This document shows positions 61,213-64,000 of a stretch of 64,000 nucleotides of DNA, one piece after another. Made by a program: the position numbers and the translations under genes. This DNA is from Muricoccus pecuniae. Lineage in GTDB: Bacteria; Pseudomonadota; Alphaproteobacteria; Acetobacterales; Acetobacteraceae. The notes below the pieces were generated by a model that made no database searches, was not told where the DNA came from, and saw only the letters and a list, made by a program, of their open reading frames with translations. The stretch's first letter is position 1; every line of letters begins with the position of its first letter. Where the stretch lies: the NCBI RefSeq assembly GCF_014199205.1, contig NZ_JACIJD010000008.1, positions 62,001 to 126,000 on the forward strand, read 5' to 3'.

Positions 61213-62021
61213 AGCTCCCGGCGCATGGCCGGAACGGGCGGGGCAGCGCGGCCCTTCCCGCGGACCGGCAGTTTTTCCGAGAGCTCTACTATCGCGACAC
61301 GCCCCGCGCGGTCCGCTACCGCTACGGCCTGCTCCTGCTGGACGCGGTCACCCTCGTCTTCATCATCGCCACCTCCTTCATCGCGCGGACCACCGCGGTG
61401 GAGGTGGCGGACACGGCCCTCGGCCTCGTCCTGCTGGCCGAGTTCGGCGCCCGGCTCCGCGCCAGCCCCCGGCCGTGGCGCGAGCTGATGCATCCGGCCA
61501 CCCTCGCCGATGCGGTGGCGATCCTTTGCTTCCTCATCCCCAGGCTGGGGGCGGCGGCGGGCTTCCTGCGGGCCCTGCGGGTCATCAGGCTCCTCCGCTC
61601 CCCGCGGCTGCTGAACCGCCTGCGCCGGGACTTCCCCGCCTTCCAGCGGAACGAGGACTCGATCGTCGCCGCCACCGACCTCGTCGTCTTCATCTTCATC
61701 ATGACGGGGCTGGTCTACGAGACCCAGTACCGGTTCAACGAGGAGATCCGGGACTACGCGGACGCCCTCTACTTCACGGTCACCGCCCTGACGACGACGG
61801 GCTTCGGGGACATCACCCTGCCCGGGCGCACGGGCCGGCTGCTGACCGTCCTCATCATGTTCGCCGGCGTGACCCTCTTCCTGCGCCTGGCCCAGTCCCT
61901 GTTCCGGCCGAACAAGGTCCGCTTCCCCTGCCCCAATTGCGGGCTCCAGCGGCACGAGCCGGACGCCGTCCACTGCAAGGCCTGCGGCCAGACCCTGAAC
62001 ATCCCGGACGAGGGCAGCTGA
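61209..62021 (+). CDS. K+-channel-like protein with C-terminal zinc ribbon
   Basis: A 270-residue membrane protein. Helices near 40-60, 65-80 and 100-120 are followed by a basic S4-like segment, RALRVIRLLRSPRLLNRLRR (121-140), then a pore region: helix 153-170, a pore loop with TTTGFGDI (195-202; the K+ filter signature is TVGYGD) and a final helix 210-230. Residues 241-259 are a four-cysteine zinc ribbon (C241, C244, C256, C259). It looks like a small voltage-gated-type channel of the inner membrane; the cytosolic ribbon is unusual. ATG 61209 overlaps the preceding stop. Confidence 0.82.
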   Translation: MKLPAHGRNGRGSAALPADRQFFRELYYRDTPRAVRYRYGLLLLDAVTLVFIIATSFIARTTAVEVADTALGLVLLAEFGARLRASPRPWRELMHPATLADAVAILCFLIPRLGAAAGFLRALRVIRLLRSPRLLNRLRRDFPAFQRNEDSIVAATDLVVFIFIMTGLVYETQYRFNEEIRDYADALYFTVTALTTTGFGDITLPGRTGRLLTVLIMFAGVTLFLRLAQSLFRPNKVRFPCPNCGLQRHEPDAVHCKACGQTLNIPDEGS

Positions 62022-62153
62022 GCCCCCCTGCCGCTCCCCCCGGCACGCCGCGCTTGGCCCCGGGCGCGGCCTGCCCTATCTGATGCCCTGAACGCCCCAG
62101 ATTGGCCCCTGAATCAGGCCGGGGGGCCATGCCCGCCCACGGCCCGGAACCAG

Positions 62154-63959
62154 ATGACCGACACCCCGCTCGACCGCATCCGCAACTTCTCGATCATCGC
62201 CCATATCGACCACGGCAAGTCCACCCTGGCCGACCGGCTGATCCAGAACACCGGCGCCCTCACCTCCCGCGAGATGACGGAGCAGGTGCTGGACAACATG
62301 GACATCGAGAAGGAGCGCGGCATCACCATCAAGGCGCAGACCGTGCGCCTGAACTACCGCGCGCAGGACGGGCAGGACTATGTCCTGAACCTCATGGACA
62401 CGCCGGGCCATGTGGACTTCGCCTATGAGGTCTCGCGCAGCCTCGCGGCCTGCGAGGGCTCCCTCCTGGTGGTGGACGCCTCCCAGGGCGTGGAGGCGCA
62501 GACCCTGGCCAATGTCTACCAGGCCATCGATGCGGGCCACGAGATCGTCCCCATCCTCAACAAGGTCGATCTCCCCGCCGCCGAGCCGGAGCGGGTGAAG
62601 CAGCAGATCGAGGACGTGGTCGGCCTGCCCGCCGACGACGCCGTGATGATCTCCGCCAAGACCGGGCTGAACATCGAGGGGGTGCTGGAGGCCATCGTCA
62701 CCCGCCTCCCCCCGCCCAAGGGCGACGCCTCTACTGCCACCAAGGCCCTTCTCGTCGATAGCTGGTACGACCCGTATCTCGGGGTCGTCATCCTCGTCCG
62801 CGTGAAGGACGGGCACCTCCGCAAGGGGCAGAAGATCCGCATGATGGCGGAGGGCTCGACGCATGTGGTCGAGCAGGTCGGCGTCTTCCGGCCGAAGATG
62901 CAGGCGGTGGAGAGCCTCGGGCCGGGCGAGATGGGCTACATCACCGCCGCCATCAAGACGGTCGCCGACACGAATGTCGGCGACACCATCACGGACGACC
63001 GCAACCCCGCGGCCGAGGCGCTGCCGGGCTTCAAGCCCTCCATCCCCGTGGTCTGGTGCGGCCTCTACCCCGTGGATGCCGACGACTTCGAGAAGCTGCG
63101 CGACAGTCTCGCCAAGCTGCGGCTGAACGACGCTTCCTTCCACTACGAGGCGGAGAGCAGCGCGGCGCTCGGCTTCGGCTACCGCTGCGGCTTCCTCGGC
63201 CTGCTGCACCTCGAGATCATCCAGGAGCGCCTCTCGCGCGAGTTCGACCTCGATCTCATCGCGACGGCGCCGAGCGTTGTCTACAAGCTCAAGATGACGA
63301 ACGGCACGGAGCGGGAGCTGCACAACCCCGCCGACATGCCCGACATCGTCACGATCGACAGCATCCAGGAACCCTGGATCAAGGCGACGATCTTCGTGCC
63401 GGACGAGTATCTCGGCAACATCCTCACGCTCTGCAGCGAGCGCCGCGGGCAGCAGGTGGAGCTGACCTATGTCGGCGCCCGCGCCATGGCCGTGTACCGC
63501 CTGCCGCTGAACGAGGTGGTCTTCGACTTCTACGACCGCCTCAAGTCCATCTCCCGCGGCTATGCCAGCTTCGACTACGCGATGGACAGCTACGAGGAGG
63601 GCGACCTCGTGAAGATCGGCATCCTCGTGAACAACGAACCGGTGGACGCCCTCTCCTTCATGGCCCACCGTTCCCAGGCCGAGCGCCGTGGCCGCCAGAT
63701 CTGCGAGAAGCTGAAGGACCTCATCCCCCGCCAGCTCTTCAAGATCCCCATCCAGGCCGCGATCGGCGGCCGCGTCATCGCGCGCGAGACGATCGGCGCC
63801 ATGTCCAAGGACGTCACCGCCAAGTGCTATGGCGGCGACATCAGCCGCAAGCGCAAGCTCCTGGAGAAGCAGAAGGAGGGCAAGAAGCGCATGCGGCAGT
63901 TCGGCAAGGTGGAGATCCCGCAGAGCGCCTTCATCGCCGCGCTCAAGATGGATTCCTGA
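62154..63959 (+). CDS. lepA: Elongation factor 4 (LepA)
   Basis: A 601-residue translational GTPase. P-loop AHIDHGKST (16-24), the switch region [18 protein letters not shown], then domains II, III, V and the LepA-specific C-terminal domain ending [22 protein letters not shown]. Length and content are normal. It back-translocates ribosomes and helps under ionic stress or in initiation. A hairpin follows its stop. Confidence 0.95.
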   Translation: MTDTPLDRIRNFSIIAHIDHGKSTLADRLIQNTGALTSREMTEQVLDNMDIEKERGITIKAQTVRLNYRAQDGQDYVLNLMDTPGHVDFAYEVSRSLAACEGSLLVVDASQGVEAQTLANVYQAIDAGHEIVPILNKVDLPAAEPERVKQQIEDVVGLPADDAVMISAKTGLNIEGVLEAIVTRLPPPKGDASTATKALLVDSWYDPYLGVVILVRVKDGHLRKGQKIRMMAEGSTHVVEQVGVFRPKMQAVESLGPGEMGYITAAIKTVADTNVGDTITDDRNPAAEALPGFKPSIPVVWCGLYPVDADDFEKLRDSLAKLRLNDASFHYEAESSAALGFGYRCGFLGLLHLEIIQERLSREFDLDLIATAPSVVYKLKMTNGTERELHNPADMPDIVTIDSIQEPWIKATIFVPDEYLGNILTLCSERRGQQVELTYVGARAMAVYRLPLNEVVFDFYDRLKSISRGYASFDYAMDSYEEGDLVKIGILVNNEPVDALSFMAHRSQAERRGRQICEKLKDLIPRQLFKIPIQAAIGGRVIARETIGAMSKDVTAKCYGGDISRKRKLLEKQKEGKKRMRQFGKVEIPQSAFIAALKMDS

Positions 63960-63965
63960 GCCCCG

Positions 63966-63991
63966 GCGGGGGCGCGCCGTTGCGCCCCCGC
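63966..63991 (+). terminator. Terminator-like hairpin after lepA
   Basis: A perfect 10-bp stem (63966-63975 with 63982-63991) with a 6-nt loop lies 6 nt after the lepA stop. The window ends 9 nt later (AACCCGCTT), so a T-run cannot be judged. Confidence 0.55.
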
Positions 63992-64000
63992 AACCCGCTT

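Overview
The window is very GC-rich, densely packed chromosomal DNA. GTG and TTG starts are frequent, and many neighbouring genes share 1-4 bases (ATGA, GTGA, TTGA, TGATG junctions). Family make-up points to an alphaproteobacterium of the Rhodospirillales/Acetobacteraceae type (Roseomonas-like). That placement is inference from base composition and protein families; there is no rRNA here to prove it. I saw no tRNA, rRNA, insertion sequence, prophage or CRISPR array.

Layout. 1-4 kb: the N-terminal part of a CNNM/hemolysin-C-like membrane protein, a membrane GH17-GT2 beta-glucan synthase/transferase (NdvB type) with a strong terminator, and a small coiled-coil protein. 4-9 kb (minus): a translationally coupled catabolic operon in the order M20 deacylase, carbamoylase/hydantoinase-family amidohydrolase, MlrC (M81) peptidase, VOC protein, GNAT acetyltransferase. 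It diverges from an acetylpolyamine amidohydrolase-yifB pair, and the gap between them carries three tandem 23-nt repeats. 11.6-20.7 kb: a secreted esterase, then a seven-gene operon of a branched-chain-amino-acid-type ABC importer (LivG, LivH, LivM, binding protein, LivF) interleaved with two acyl-CoA-synthetase-type enzymes. This looks like uptake plus CoA activation of an organic acid. 20.8-23 kb: a glycerophosphodiester phosphodiesterase, a small unknown protein and a nucleoside hydrolase.

23.3-38.9 kb is a glycan-assembly island built as two divergent gene sets. It holds single-domain GT4 enzymes, a tandem GT4-GT4 protein, a GT2-GT4 fusion, GalE, a GT-B-like protein and three large or medium proteins of unknown function. 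A further TPR-GT4 protein (46.5-48.8 kb) carries a C-terminal domain resembling one of the unknown proteins, so it probably belongs to the same system. It is separated from the island by a beta-ketoadipate-type thiolase, an MFS transporter, an unknown protein and a complete ugpBAEC-type glycerol-3-phosphate ABC operon.

48.9-64 kb is mostly housekeeping: a Nudix hydrolase, a creatininase-family amidohydrolase, ftsY, dapF, a dCMP-deaminase-like enzyme, a Ser/Thr kinase fused to a UspA domain with a partner metallophosphoesterase, rpmI-rplT-pheS-pheT, an AhpD-like protein, a K+-channel-like protein with a C-terminal zinc ribbon, and lepA. The most unusual material is the multi-domain glycosyltransferase island, the kinase-UspA/phosphoesterase pair, the zinc-ribbon channel and the 23-nt repeat array.
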